64,000 bases of DNA, taken from positions 9,039,501 to 9,103,500 of the forward strand of contig JADLSH010000367.1 in assembly GCA_016169945.1 (NCBI GenBank). Direction: 5' to 3'. Both the position numbers and the translations under genes were made by a program. The notes under the pieces are model-generated. The model was not told the origin of the DNA and did no database searches. It worked only from the letters and a program-made list of their open reading frames with translations. The stretch is from Trachythela sp. YZ-2020. Lineage: Eukaryota; Cnidaria; Anthozoa; Malacalcyonacea; Clavulariidae. Shown piece by piece: positions 51,661 to 63,864 of the stretch; the first letter of the stretch is position 1, and each line of letters starts with the position of its first letter.

Positions 51661-52197
51661 TGGTCACATATTAGCTGTGGCATCTCGATAAGCAATCTAA
51701 GAGGTCAGCTGAATTTCATCTGAAATAACAGACTTTGGTATATAAGTGAACTTGCTATACATATCTACCTTTATTCATCTCTGACAGTGGCCGCCATGTT
51801 TTGGTTGCCATGTTGAACGCTTCGACAGATGGTTCACAATTAAACCTTGCTCCTGCGACAACAATCTAAACTTGCAAATCCTGAGCACTACTTACACAAC
51901 TAGCTTCTGAACGTTGTGGCATATTTCTTTCAAGTGGTGGAAAATATGATGTCCAATTTTATGGACATAATATTTTACATCACCTAGAGACCACCATGTT
52001 TTGGTTGCCATGTTGAACGCTTCGACAGATGGTTCACAATTAAACCCTCCTCCTACGACAACAATCTAAGCTTTCAAATCCTGACCACTTCATACACAAC
52101 TAGCTTCTGAACATTGTGGCATTATTCTTTCAAGTGGCGGAAAATATGATGTCCAATTCTATAAGAATAATTAAATTGGACATAATATTTATACCAC

Positions 52198-52560
52198 TTA
52201 AAAAATTTCATCTTGGGAGGCACAAAGTTGGTTCATATCAGTCATGTCGGCTTTAAATTCACGAATTTCTTTCCATGCTGGATATGTATGCTGCATATAT
52301 TTCTTATTCAAAACCATTTGGCCGCAGTAGTCACACTTGACTTGTCGAAAATCACAAACTTTGTTTCCGTGAATTTCTTTATCCCGTTGACTTACTATTT
52401 CATCACATTGGTTGTTTGAACATGGACTGAAATCACAACTTGCTACATGCATGTGTGTTGAGTGATCCAAGTTCGACTACCTTGCAACAACCATCGAAAT
52501 TGTCGCACAAAATCTTCAAACTTGACGACATGTTAGCGAGAAATCTTTGAGGTCAACCCA
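52198..52560 (-). pseudogene. TRAF-type zinc finger exon, unit 1
   Basis: Two frames: SSSLKILCDNFDGCCKVVEL then GSLNTHACSK in one, and CDFSPCSNNQCDEIVSQRDK, VCDFRQVKCDYCGQMVLNKK and a coiled-coil lead WKEIREFKADMTDMNQLC in another. A 4-bp CATG duplication near 52447-52455 (ACACATGCATGTAGC) accounts for the shift. The second frame is the 90-codon ORF 52470-52198. Cys/His spacing fits TRAF-type fingers. Confidence 0.75.
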
Positions 52561-53254
52561 TGCAGTGTACCTTCGGTAGAGGGTATGGAGGTTTCTTGAG
52601 CTCTGTGCAAGTATTCGTTGCTGGGTCAAACATGAAAACGCTGTCTAATGCGTCTTTATAAGATAGTGTCGTTCTGCCACCAATAATGTAGACCATGTCT
52701 ACACTATTTCAGCATTATGGTCACATATTAGCTGTTGCATCTCGATAAGCAATCTAAGAGGTCAGCTGAATTTCATCTCAAATAACAGACTTTGGTATAT
52801 AAGTGAACTTGCTATACATATCTACCTTTATTCATCTCTGACAGTGGCCGCCATGTTTTGGTTGCCATGTTGAACGCTTCGACAGATGGTTCACAATTAA
52901 ACCTTGCTCCTGCGACAACAATCTAAACTTGCAAATCCTGAGCACTACTTACACAACTAGCTTCTGAACGTTGTGGCATATTTCTTTCAAGTGGTGGAAA
53001 ATATGATGTCCAATTTTATGGACATAATATTTTACATCACCTAGAGACCACCATGTTTTGGTTGCCATGTTGAACGCTTCGACAGATGGTTCACAATTAA
53101 ACCCTCCTCCTACGACAACAATCTAAGCTTTCAAATCCTGACCACTTCATACACAACTAGCTTCTGAACATTGTGGCATTATTCTTTCAAGTGGCGGAAA
53201 ATATGATGTCCAATTCTATAAGAATAATTAAATTGGACATAATATTTATACCAC

Positions 53255-53617
53255 TTAAAAAATTTCATCTTGGGAGGCACAAAGTTGGTTCATATCAGTC
53301 ATGTCGGCTTTAAATTCACGAATTTCTTTCCATGCTGGATATGTATGCTGCATATATTTCTTATTCAAAACCATTTGGCCGCAGTAGTCACACTTGACTT
53401 GTCGAAAATCACAAACTTTGTTTCCGTGAACTTCTTTATCCCGTTGACTTACTATTTCATCACATTGGTTGTTTGAACATGGACTGAAATCACAACTTGC
53501 TACATGCATGTGTGTTGAGTGATCCAAGTTCGACTACCTTGCAACAACCATCGAAATTGTCGCACAAAATCTTCAAACTTGACGACATGTTAGCGAGAAA
53601 TCTTTGAGGTCAACCCA
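53255..53617 (-). pseudogene. TRAF-type zinc finger exon, unit 2
   Basis: Almost identical to unit 1 (one substitution changes Ile to Val in QRDKEVHG). It carries the same CATG duplication and frame break, so the lesion predates the amplification. Confidence 0.75.
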
Positions 53618-54311
53618 TGCAGTGTACCTTCGGTAGAGGGTATGGAGGTTTCTTGAGCTCTGTGCAAGTATTCGTTGCTGGGTCAAACATGAAAACGCTG
53701 TCTAATGCGTCTTTATAAGATAGTGTCGTTCTGCCACCAATAATGTAGACCATGTCTACACTATTTCAGCATTATTGTCACATATTAGCTGTTGCATCTC
53801 GATAAGCAATCTAAGAGGTCAGCTGAATTTCATCTCAAATAACAGACTTTGGTATATAAGTGAACTTGCTATACATATCTACCTTTATTCATCTCTGACA
53901 GTGGCCGCCATGTTTTGGTTGCCATGTTGAACGCTTCGACAGATGGTTCACAATTAAACCTTGCTCCTGCGACAACAATCTAAACTTGCAAATCCTGAGC
54001 ACTACTTACACAACTAGCTTCTGAACGTTGTGGCATATTTCTTTCAAGTGGTGGAAAATATGATGTCCAATTTTATGGACATAATATTTTACATCACCTA
54101 GAGACCACCATGTTTTGGTTGCCATGTTGAACGCTTCGACAGATGGTTCACAATTAAACCCTCCTCCTACGACAACAATCTAAGCTTTCAAATCCTGAGC
54201 ACTTCATACACAACTAGCTTCTGAACATTGTGGCATTATTCTTTCAAGTGGCGGAAAATATGATGTCCAATTTTATAAGAATAATTAAATTGGACATAAT
54301 ATTTATACCAC

Positions 54312-54600
54312 TTAAAAAACTTCATCTTGGGAGGCACAAAGTTGGTTCATATCAGTCATGTCGGCTTTAAATTCACGAATTTCTTTCCATGCTGGATATG
54401 TATGCTGCATAAATTTCTTATTCAAAACCATTTGGCCGCAGTAGTCACACTTGACTTGTCGAAAATCACAAACTTTGTTTCCGTGAACTTCTTTATCCCG
54501 TTGACTTACTATTTCATCACATTGGTTGTTTGAACATGGACTGAAATCACAACTTGCTACATGCATGTGTGTTGAGTGAACCAAGAAATCTTTGAGGTCA
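54312..54600 (-). pseudogene. TRAF-type zinc finger exon, unit 3, 5' part deleted
   Basis: Same zinc finger with KKFMQH and QDEVF variants. A deletion of about 65 bp removes the SSLKILCDNF lead, fusing the upstream Kelch fragment (RILAQSSRNLHTLYRRY) directly to the finger and giving a 120-codon chimeric ORF, which is an artefact of decay. Confidence 0.7.
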
Positions 54601-55067
54601 ACCCATGCAGTGTACCTTCGGTAGAGGGTATGGAGGTTTCTTGAGCTCTGTGCAAGTATTCGTTGCTGGGTCAAACATGAAAACGCTGTCTAATGCGTCT
54701 TTATAAGGTAGTGTCGTTCTGCCACCAATAATCTAGACCATGTCTTCACTATTTCAGCATTATGCATGGTCACATATTAGCTGTGGCATCTCGATAAGCA
54801 ATCTAAGAGGTCAGCTGAATTTCATCTCAAATAACAGACTTTGGTATATAAGTGAACTTGCTATATACATATCTACCTTTATTCATCTCTGACAATGGCC
54901 GCCATGTTTTGGTTGCCATGTTGAACACTTAGACAGTGAAACCCTGCTTCTGCGAAAACAATCTTAGCCTCTGAACGTTGTGGCATATTCTTTAAAATAG
55001 TGGTAAATATGATGTCCAATTTTATGAGAATAAAATTGGACATAATATTTTACACAACTTAAAAAAT

Positions 55068-55370
55068 TTCTTCTTGGGAGGCACAAAGTTGGTTCATATC
55101 AGTCATGTCGGCTTTAAATTCACGAATTTCTTTCCATGCTGGACATGTATGCTGCATAATGTTCTTATACAAAACCATTTGGCCGCAGTAGTACTATTTC
55201 ATCACATTGGTTGTTTGAACATGGCACTGAACTGAAAACACAACTTGCTACATGCATGTGTGTTGAGTGATCCAAGTTCGACGACCTTGCAACAACCACG
55301 CTTGAAGATTATGTCGCACAAAATCTTCAAGCTTGATAACGTGTTAGCGAGAAATCTTTGAGGTCAACTC
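55068..55370 (-). pseudogene. TRAF-type zinc finger exon, unit 4, oldest and most decayed
   Basis: Contains ANTLSSLKILCDIIFKRGCC and KVVELGSLNTHACSK, better matching a full finger than units 1-3, but has lost about 45 bp of the second finger (between GGCCGCAGTAG and TACTATTTCATC on the plus strand) and carries the CATG duplication as well. Confidence 0.7.
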
Positions 55371-56335
55371 ATCATGAAGTGTCTCTTCGGTCAACATTTC
55401 AATCAATCAATTAAAATCAGTGAAATGTGGGTGTATTTGGGTGTTGCTAGTCTGTAAGTCAAAGAACATTTCGGGAAGCATGTTTTTTTTTTATTTAAAC
55501 ATAAATAATGCAGTTTCCAGATAGTTTAATTGATCAAATTTAAGTATTTGGAGAAATTTGAAAATGGGGTTTTCGTGTTACGAGCCGTTCAGATAAGTCG
55601 ATTAGATTTTATAGGAACTTTTTAAAATTGGTTTATGAATTCTATAGTGTTATATTAAGCAAAAGGGAATGTTTCAGAGAGATATTTTTTACATCTGAAT
55701 AGTTGTCAGAAACTGAAGAAGGTTTTTCATGTATTCCAGAGCATTTCAAATGAGGCCAATGGTAGCAGTGAGAACAAATGATGGATTTATGATGATTTAG
55801 AACATTTTTAGAACAACATCTTCATTTAGGCATGAGGCAATTTTTGGAATGTGAAACTTTGGATGAAGAACTTATCCTGAAATGCCTTTGATGGCATGGT
55901 TTCCAGAGCAAGACGATGTATTCACGCTCAAGGACAAGATTTTCCAGATGATCAAATCTTGATCTTTGGACCAATAACGTTGTACATTCAACGTTGTACA
56001 TTAACCAATAACGTTGTACATTAGAAATATCATGTTTAACCAAATAGATATCTGATCGGGCCGTTTTATGCTAATTTTTGGCAATTTCAAAAATGCGTAT
56101 TGAACTTCAAACATCTGTAGCTCGGTCAAATATTGCATCAAAATTACAATGTTATTTACCAAAATTTACGTTACCCCCCTTTTTAAATATCATGAAATTT
56201 ATTTGAGCAAAATACCTGTCGTAGTTTTTACGAAATATTAAATCAAACAGCGGTACTTTTTTGGGGACACGCGCGGTCTACTATACTATACTATATATAT
56301 ATATATATAGTCCAGCTTTTTTAATCTTCCTTGAT

Positions 56336-56505
56336 TTTGATTTGTACATCTTGGGAAGTTGGGTGAATGTTTTAGATGTTCTGTGATACCAGTTCTGAAG
56401 AAATGATGTTCATTCCTACAACATTGGCATTGCACTAACTGGGTCTTTCAATATTTCCGTGCATACAACGCAATGAAGAGTTTCGTCAATTTTGTTTCAA
56501 ATCTG
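56336..56505 (-). pseudogene. Degenerate RING finger exon
   Basis: Minus strand: RFETKIDETLHCVVCTEIL and KDPV, then a frame change to QCQCCRNEHHFFRTGITEHL and HSPNFPRC. The C3HC4 pattern is recognisable (CxxC, C.C..H, P..C), but the Cys expected in HHFC and RTC are Phe and Gly. Probably the RING exon of the TRAF-Kelch locus, upstream on the same strand. Confidence 0.65.
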
Positions 56506-56624
56506 CTATCTTTATAACTTGGTCTTTATGTCACCGCTTGTGCACATCACTAGATATCTGCACTTTGCTTTCTAAACTTTTGCTGCAAAGTAACACTCAC
56601 AAGGACATGTAGACGTTTGAAGAT

Positions 56625-56795
56625 TTAATCTGTGACGTTTCTCTTTATTCCAAGTCCTGCTTTTGACTTTAGGAATTTTGACAATGTACTGTTTACAACT
56701 TCTTTGCATACTCTTCTTGTAATTTTAACCACAGGCAATTTTTCTACACAATCGTCAATAGTTAGTTTCGATTTGAGCTCATTTTTATTCAAAAA
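56625..56795 (-). pseudogene. Possible N-terminal exon of the RING-TRAF-Kelch locus
   Basis: A 50-codon open stretch reads ELKSKLTIDDCVEKLPVVKI, TRRVCKEVVNSTLSKFLKS, KAGLGIKRNVTD then stop. It lies directly 5' of the RING remnant in the same orientation and has coding-like composition. Membership is inferred from position only. Confidence 0.35.
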
Positions 56796-57205
56796 TTAAT
56801 TAAAATATGTACCTGCATGGTTTCGTTTTTCTACGTATTTTTATTTTAACATTATTAAGAGATATCTTCTTAATTTATGCCATTTCTTTTATACAGTCAT
56901 TGGCATTGCTGTGTTCGTTTGTATAGTTTTCCTATTATTTAAACGCGGAGGTGAGATATAGATGAAAGACAGATTAAATTCAACTATTGCTTTGTAAAAT
57001 TTGAGAACGCTTTCATGCTGTTACGTTTTGTAGTCATTTCAAATGTATTCGATACATTAGACCCCCGCTTGCTGTAAAAGCGTCGTGAACTTATGCGTTA
57101 CAAAAGCCCAGAGAATATTCTTCAATATTTTTAAAATGGAAGCAATATTTGTTTTTGTGACGTATACAGTAAGCACTTAAAATACAAGAAACAATTCAGC
57201 CTGAC

Positions 57206-57440
57206 AAATAGACTAATAAATCAGCGTCGGCCACGGACATATAGAACAAATTAGGGTTGATTCGCGTGTGCCTAAAAGATATAAACAAAATCTCGACGTT
57301 TCGAGCTAAAGCCCTTCGTCAGGAGAAATTAGTAGACAGATAAACACATTACATCAGCTTTTATAGCAACGCTATAAAAGCTGTCACGTGAACAAAATAT
57401 TAACCAATGAAAATAAAGTAGTAATAACAATCATAACAAA
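57206..57440 (-). mobile_element. Outlying Penelope-type hammerhead repeat unit
   Basis: Starts ACTAATAAATCAGCGTCGGC and contains the hammerhead-like motif (57291-57326), the hairpin AGCTTTTATAGC-AAC-GCTATAAAAGCT and CACGTGAACAAAATATTAAC. Unlike the satellite units it runs on into CACGTGA...ACCAATGAAAATAAAG, which parallels the CACGTGATAAAAAATAAACC of the Penelope terminal repeats at 5270 and 46520. Confidence 0.75.
57291..57326 (-). ncRNA. Hammerhead ribozyme candidate
   Basis: Minus strand order: stem I TCTC, core CTGACGA, stem II GGGC-TTTA-GCTC (one G-U), GAAAC, then GTC followed by GAGA closing stem I. Stem III is reduced to the self-complementary ACGT, which would favour dimer action, as described for minimal hammerheads of retroelements. 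One extra A precedes stem II, so activity needs testing. Confidence 0.6.
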
Positions 57441-58937
57441 ATAGAATTAATTGCTGCGGAGCGAGCGAGCCTGAAGCGAGCGAGCGTAGCAGCAGCCTAA
57501 TATATGCAGAGAGGGGGTTTTGAAGTAAATTTTATTTAGCGCATGGAATTGTGGTCGTGCGCGCTTGCTATGCGCAGAACACAAATTTTAAACTCGCTCA
57601 GTTCCATGTGCTTTTCGATTTATCAAGTCTATTTTGACCATTCAAGGTAGGATATTTTGTCTTTTGTTTATATGTTACGTTTACATTTGTTTACTCCTTT
57701 TTGGAAAGTTGGCGATCTCAATTTATATATCTAATGCGATCGATTGTGTGCTTTCAGCGTTTCATAGATTAAGTGTCTGTTTATATATAAACTATATATT
57801 CTGCTTTGCTTGAGCTGTTAGTGCTGTAAAGCATGGAAGTCTTACATAGAGATGTCTTTAAAAGGTTATTCTATCCATTCGCGTTTGCTTTCTCTTGCTG
57901 ATTTCCATATTTTGCATCAAGTGATGTTTCGTGTATGCCGCTTGACGATTGCGACTCCGTGTGAACTTGACAGTTGACACAAATATGCAATTGATCGTCT
58001 AAATTGCCTGGCTGAATCATTCTGATTTGTGCAAGGTTTGACCTATTAAATAGGCTACTGTAGGCATATAAATATGTTTTTATTCCTATTTTAGAATGGA
58101 CTTAATATTTTTGTCTGGTCGCGTTCACATATTACTGTCAGAACATACAGGGTCTCAGTTCTGCGCGCACTAAGACAAATATTCGAATGGCAATGAGTTG
58201 AAATGAGTTGTGCTTTACATGTAGGTGACTCACATATCCAGCAAAGTAAGAACAGAATGATGGAACAACGCTTTCGTTTTATAGCTTTCCAAATGCAAAA
58301 TTATTTTGCGCACATGTATATAATTTTAACGCTTTTATACACTACACAAATATGCAAATTTCCTTGCGTGGCAGTGTCAAATTACTCATTGCAGTAAACA
58401 TGGGTTTCATGTGGGGATTCTAGCCTCCTCGCAGGCAACTCTTGGGGAAAAAAACTTGTAATGTAGCGAATATTATCGAATTTACTGTTGTTCACATTCG
58501 ATAATATTCGATGTTCGATAATATTCGCTACATTACAAGGTGGAAGAACAATACATGGAAAAAATTGATATTTTGAAATAGATGTTACAAAATTTGATGT
58601 CTTTCATGTTTCGTGATATATTTAGCTTGTCTCATCCTGCAAACTATGCTAGGGTATGCATCTACTGACAGCGCGCAAGCCACCGGATCAATGCCAATAA
58701 TTACCGTCTACTGAATATAATTTGTGTTGCATATTTGTTTGTATGTTTTTTTCAAGAAGCTAAAGAATAATAACAGTCCCCGCAGCATTCCCTACCTTGC
58801 AGGTACCCTAGTATGTAAAGATATAGACTGCTTGCAGCCTTCGGCCCGATTATAGAGTCGAAGGCCTGCGCACAGGCATTACACTTATCAAAACACTATA
58901 AATGTCGTACAAGGGAAGGGAAGAGGGGATATAGAGG
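57441..58937. other. Interval before satellite array
   Basis: No gene recognised. GAGCGAGCG-rich patch at 57455-57490; 25-bp inverted repeat at 58456-58538; and a segment at 58812-58937 (TATGTAAAGATATAGACTGC ... GGCCTGCGCACAGGCATTAC) that recurs at 59621-59757 inside the array and may be part of a longer ancestral Penelope unit. Confidence 0.55.
58456..58538. repeat. Perfect 25-bp inverted repeat
   Basis: TTGTAATGTAGCGAATATTA plus TCGAA, and the exact complement, around a ~30-bp loop that itself contains another ATTCGATAATATTCGA repeat. Not followed by a T-run; probably a tiny MITE. Confidence 0.7.
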
Positions 58938-60579
58938 AAAGCATAAACGAAGAGCAGGTTGGGCAATGGACGGCAAAAATAGTGAAATGTAACATACCAT
59001 TTCTTTCCGGAGTTCTCGACGTACGCTCTTGAGGTTCACCATTGTCGCTGTACTTCGTGAAGGATATCGTAGACTAATAAATCAGCGTCGGCCACGGACA
59101 TATAGAACAAATTAGGGTTGATTCGTGTGCCTAAAAGATATAAACAAAATCTCGACGTTTCGAGCTAAAGCCCTTCGTCAGGAGAAATTAGTAGACAGAT
59201 AAACCACATTACATCAGCTTTTATAGCAACGCTATAAAAGCTGTCCACTTTATAAACGAAGAGCAGGTTGGGCAATGGACGGCAAAAATAGTGAATGTAA
59301 CATACCATTTCTTTCCGGAGTTCTCGACGTACGCTCTTGAGGTTCACCATTGTCGCTGTACTTCGTGAAGGATATCGTAGACTAATAAATCAGCGTCGGC
59401 CACGGACATATAGAACAAATTAGGGTTGATTCGCGTGTGCCTAAAAGATATAAACAAAATCTCGACGTTTCGAGCTAAAGCCCTTCGTCAGGAGAAATTA
59501 GTAGACAGATAAACACATTACATCAGCTTTTATAGCAACGCTATAAAAGCTTTCACGTGAACAAAATATTAACCAATGAAAATAAAGTAGTAATAACAAT
59601 CATAACAAAATAGAATTAATATGTAAAGATATAGACTGCGTGCAGGCTTCGGCCCGATTATAGAGTCGAAGGCCTGCGCACAGGCATTACACTTATCAAA
59701 ACACTATAAATGTCGTACAAGGGAAGGGAAGAGGGGATATAGAGGAAAGCATAAACGAAGAGCAGGTTGGGCAATGGACGGCAAAAATAGTGAAATGTAA
59801 CATACCATTTCTTTCCGGAGTTCTCGACGTACGCTCTTGAGGTTCACCATTGTCGTTGTACTTCGTGAAGGATATCGTAGACTAATAAATCAGCGTCGGC
59901 CACGGACATATAGAACAAATTAGGGTTGATTCGCGTGTGCCTAAAAGATATAAACAAAATCTCGACGTTTCGAGCTAAAGCCCTTCGTCAGGAGAAATTA
60001 GTAGACAGATAAACACATTACATCAGCTTTTATAGCAACGCTATAAAAGCTGTCACTTATAAACGAAGAGCAGGTTGGGCAATGGACGGCAAAAATAGTG
60101 AAATGTAACATACCATTTCTTTCCGGAGTTCTCGACGTACGCTCTTGAGGTTCACCATTGTCGCTGTACTTCGTGAAGGATATCGTAGACTAATAAATCA
60201 GCGTCGGCCACGGACATATAGAACAAATTAAAGGTTGATTCGCGTGTGCCTAAAAGATATAAACAAAATCTCGACGTTTCGAGCTAAAGCCCTTCGTCAG
60301 GAGAAATTAGTAGACAGATAAACACATTACATCAGCTTTTATAGCAACGCTATAAAAGCTGTCAAAAGCATAAACGAAGAGCAGGTTGGGCAATGGACGG
60401 CAAAAATAGTGAAATGTAACATACCATTTCTTTCCGGAGTTCTCGACGTACGCTCTTGAGGTTCACCATTGTCGCTGTACTTCGTGAAGGATATCGTAGA
60501 CTAATAAATCAGCGTCGGCCACGGACATATAGAACAAATTAAAGGTTGATTCGCGTGTGCCTAAAAGATATAAACAAAA

Positions 60580-60615
60580 TCTCGACGTTTCGAGCTAAAG
60601 CCCTTCGTCAGGAGA
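60580..60615 (-). ncRNA. Hammerhead ribozyme candidate, representative satellite copy
   Basis: Same core as at 57291. The motif is invariant in every full array copy, including both sides of stem II (GCTC and GGGC) and the GAAACGTC cleavage segment, while surrounding sequence shows small indels. That is what selection or recent amplification would give. Fifteen further copies are listed under the array. Confidence 0.6.
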
Positions 60616-63600
60616 AATTAGTAGACAGATAAACACATTACATCAGCTTTTATAGCAACGCTATAAAAGCTGTCAAAAGCATAAACGAAGAGCAGGTTGG
60701 GCAATGGACGGCAAAAATAGTGAAATGTAACATACCATTTCTTTCCGGAGTTCTCGACGTACGCTCTTGAGGTTCACCATTGTCGCTGTACTTCGTGAAG
60801 GATATCGTAGACTAATAAATCAGCGTCGGCCACGGACATATAGAGACAAATTAGGTTGATTCGCGTGTGCCTAAAAGATATAAACAAAATCTCGACGTTT
60901 CGAGCTAAAGCCCTTCGTCAGGAGAAATTAGTAGACAGATAAACACATTACATCAGCTTTTATAGCAACGCTATAAAAGCTGTCAAAAGCATAAACGAAG
61001 AGCAGGTTGGGCAATGGACGGCAAAAATAGTGAAATGTAACATACCATTTCTTTCCGGAGTTCTCGACGTACGCTCTTGAGGTTCACCATTGTCGCTGTA
61101 CTTCGTGAAGGATATCGTAGACTAATAAATCAGCGTCGGCCACGGACATATAGAACAAATTAGGTTGATTCGCGTGTGCCTAAAAGATATAAACAAAATC
61201 TCGACGTTTCGAGCTAAAGCCCTTCGTCAGGAGAAATTAGTAGACAGATAAACACATTACATCAGCTTTTATAGCAACGCTATAAAAGCTGTCAAAAGCA
61301 TAAACGAAGAGCAGGTTGGGCAATGGACGGCAAAAATAGTGAAATGTAACATACCATTTCTTTCCGGAGTTCTCGACGTACGCTCTTGAGGTTCACCATT
61401 GTCGCTGTACTTCGTGAAGGATATCGTAGACTAATAAATCAGCGTCGGCCACGGACATATAGAACAAATTAGGTTGATTCGCGTGTGCCTAAAAGATATA
61501 AACAAAATCTCGACGTTTCGAGCTAAAGCCCTTCGTCAGGAGAAATTAGTAGACAGATAAACATTACATCAGCTTTTATAGCAACGCTATAAAAGCTGTC
61601 AAAAGCATAAACGAAGAGCAGGTTGGGCAATGGACGGCAAAAATAGTGAAATGTAACATACCATTTCTTTCCGGAGTTCTCGACGTACGCTCTTGAGGTT
61701 CACCATTGTCGCTGTACTTCGTGAAGGATATCGTAGACTAATAAATCAGCGTCGGCCACGGACATATAGAACAAATTAGGGTTGATTCGCGTGTGCCTAA
61801 AAGATATAAACAAAATCTCGACGTTTCGAGCTAAAGCCCTTCGTCAGGAGAAATTAGTAGACAGATAAACACATTACATCGAAAAGCAACGCTATAAAAG
61901 CTGTCAAAAGCATAAACGAAGAGCAGGTTGGGCAATGGACGGCAAAAATAGTGAAATGTAACATACCATTTCTTTCCGGAGTTCTCGACGTACGCTCTTG
62001 AGGTTCACCATTGTCGCTGTACTTCGTGAAGGATATCGTAGACTAATAAATCAGCGTCGGCCACGGACATATAGAACAAATTAGGTTGATTCGCGTGTGC
62101 CTAAAAGATATAAACAAAATCTCGACGTTTCGAGCTAAAGCCCTTCGTCAGGAGAAATTAGTAGACAGATAAACACATTACATCAGCTTTTATAGCAACG
62201 CTATAAAAGCTGTCAAAAGCATAAACGAAGAGCAGGTTGGGCAATGGACGGCAAAAATAGTGAAATGTAACATACCATTTCTTTCCGGAGTTCTCGACGT
62301 ACGCTCTTGAGGTTCACCATTGTCGCTGTACTTCGTGAAGGATATCGTAGACTAATAAATCAGCGTCGGCCACGGACATATAGAACAAATTAGGGTTGAT
62401 TCGCGTGTGCCTAAAAGATATAAACAAAATCTCGACGTTTCGAGCTAAAGCCCTTCGTCAGGAGAAATTAGTAGACAGATAAACACATTACATCAGCTTT
62501 TATAGCAACGCTATAAAAGCTGTCAAAAGCATAAACGAAGAGCAGGTTGGGCAATGGACGGCAAAAATAGTGAAATGTAACATACCATTTCTTTCCGGAG
62601 TTCTCGACGTACGCTCTTGAGGTTCACCATTGTCGCTGTACTTCGTGAAGGATATCGTAGACTAATAAATCAGCGTCGGCCACGGACATATAGAACAAAT
62701 TAAAGGTTGATTCGCGTGTGCCTAAAAGATATAAACAAAATCTCGACGTTTCGAGCTAAAGCCCTTCGTCAGGAGAAATTAGTAGACAGATAAACACATT
62801 ACATCAGCTTTTATAGCAACGCTATAAAAGCTGTCACGTAAACGAAGAGCAGGTTGGGCAATGGACGGCAAAAATAGTGAAATGTAACATACCATTTCTT
62901 TCCGGAGTTCTCGACGTACGCTCTTGAGGTTCACCATTGTCGTTGTACTTCGTGAAGGATATCGTAGACTAATAAATCAGCGTCGGCCACGGACATATAG
63001 AACAAATTAAAGGTTGATTCGCGTGTGCCTAAAAGATATAAACAAAATCTCGACGTTTCGAGCTAAAGCCCTTCGTCAGGAGAAATTAGTAGACAGATAA
63101 ACATTACATCAGCTTTTATAGCAACGCTATAAAAGCTGTCAAAAGCATAAACGAAGAGCAGGTTGGGCAATGGACGGCAAAAATAGTGAAATGTAACATA
63201 CCATTTCTTTCCGGAGTTCTCGACGTACGCTCTTGAGGTTCACCATTGTCGCTGTACTTCGTGAAGGATATCGTAGACTAATAAATCAGCGTCGGCCACG
63301 GACATATAGAACAAATTAGGTTGATTCGCGTGTGCCTAAAAGATATAAACAAAATCTCGACGTTTCGAGCTAAAGCCCTTCGTCAGGAGAAATTAGTAGA
63401 CAGATAAACACATTACATCAGCTTTTATAGCAACGCTATAAAAGCTGTCCAAGCATAAACGAAGAGCAGGTTGGGCAATGGACGGCAAAAATAGTGAAAT
63501 GTAACATACCATTTCTTTCCGGAGTTCTCGACGTACGCTCTTGAGGTTCACCATTGTCGCTGTACTTCGTGAAGGATATCGTAGACTAATAAATCAGCGT

Positions 63601-63756
63601 CGGCCACGGACATATAGAACAAATTAGGGTTGATTCGCGTGTGCCTAAAAGATATAAACAAAATCTCGACGTTTCGAGCTAAAGCCCTTCGTCAGGAGAA
63701 ATTAGTAGACAGATAAACACATTACATCAGCTTTTATAGCAACGCTATAAAAGCTG

Positions 63757-63864
63757 TCAAAAGCATAAACGAAGAGCAGGTTGGGCAATGGACGGCAAAA
63801 ATAGTGAAATGTAACATACCATTTCTTTCCGGAGTTCTCGACGTACGCTCTTGAGGTTCACCAT
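63757..63864 (-). CDS. 35-codon ORF in each satellite unit (Penelope ORF start?)
   Basis: ATG about 110 bp downstream of the hammerhead motif on the minus strand, encoding MVNLKSVRRELRKEMVCYIS and a short tail to TGA. The first 15 residues are charged and helix-like. The sequence after GAAATG is GTATGT, a splice-donor consensus, so the natural product may splice after codon 15. I infer the 5' start of a Penelope-like ORF trapped in the satellite. One representative unit is listed. Confidence 0.35.
   Translation of the reverse strand: MVNLKSVRRELRKEMVCYISLFLPSIAQPALRLCF

Larger units (their letters stand above)
51521..55370 (-). repeat. ~1.06-kb tandem amplification of TRAF-Kelch exons
   Basis: Three full units of about 1.06 kb (near-identical start points at 51521, 52582 and 53640) and a more diverged partial fourth (54627-55370). 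Each contains, on the minus strand, a TRAF zinc-finger exon, two near-duplicate Kelch exons (for example IVVAGARFNCEPSVEAFNMA and IVVVGGGFNCEPSVEAF, each between AG and GT) and a third Kelch block (MVYIIGGRTTLSYKDALDS). Units 1 and 2 are nearly identical, which implies recent unequal crossing-over. Confidence 0.9.

Noticed and set aside
51227..54533. Plus-strand ORFs of 68-103 codons, including three identical 68-codon ones
   Set aside because: Antisense shadows of the minus-strand Kelch and TRAF exons; their repetition follows the ~1.06-kb tandem units.
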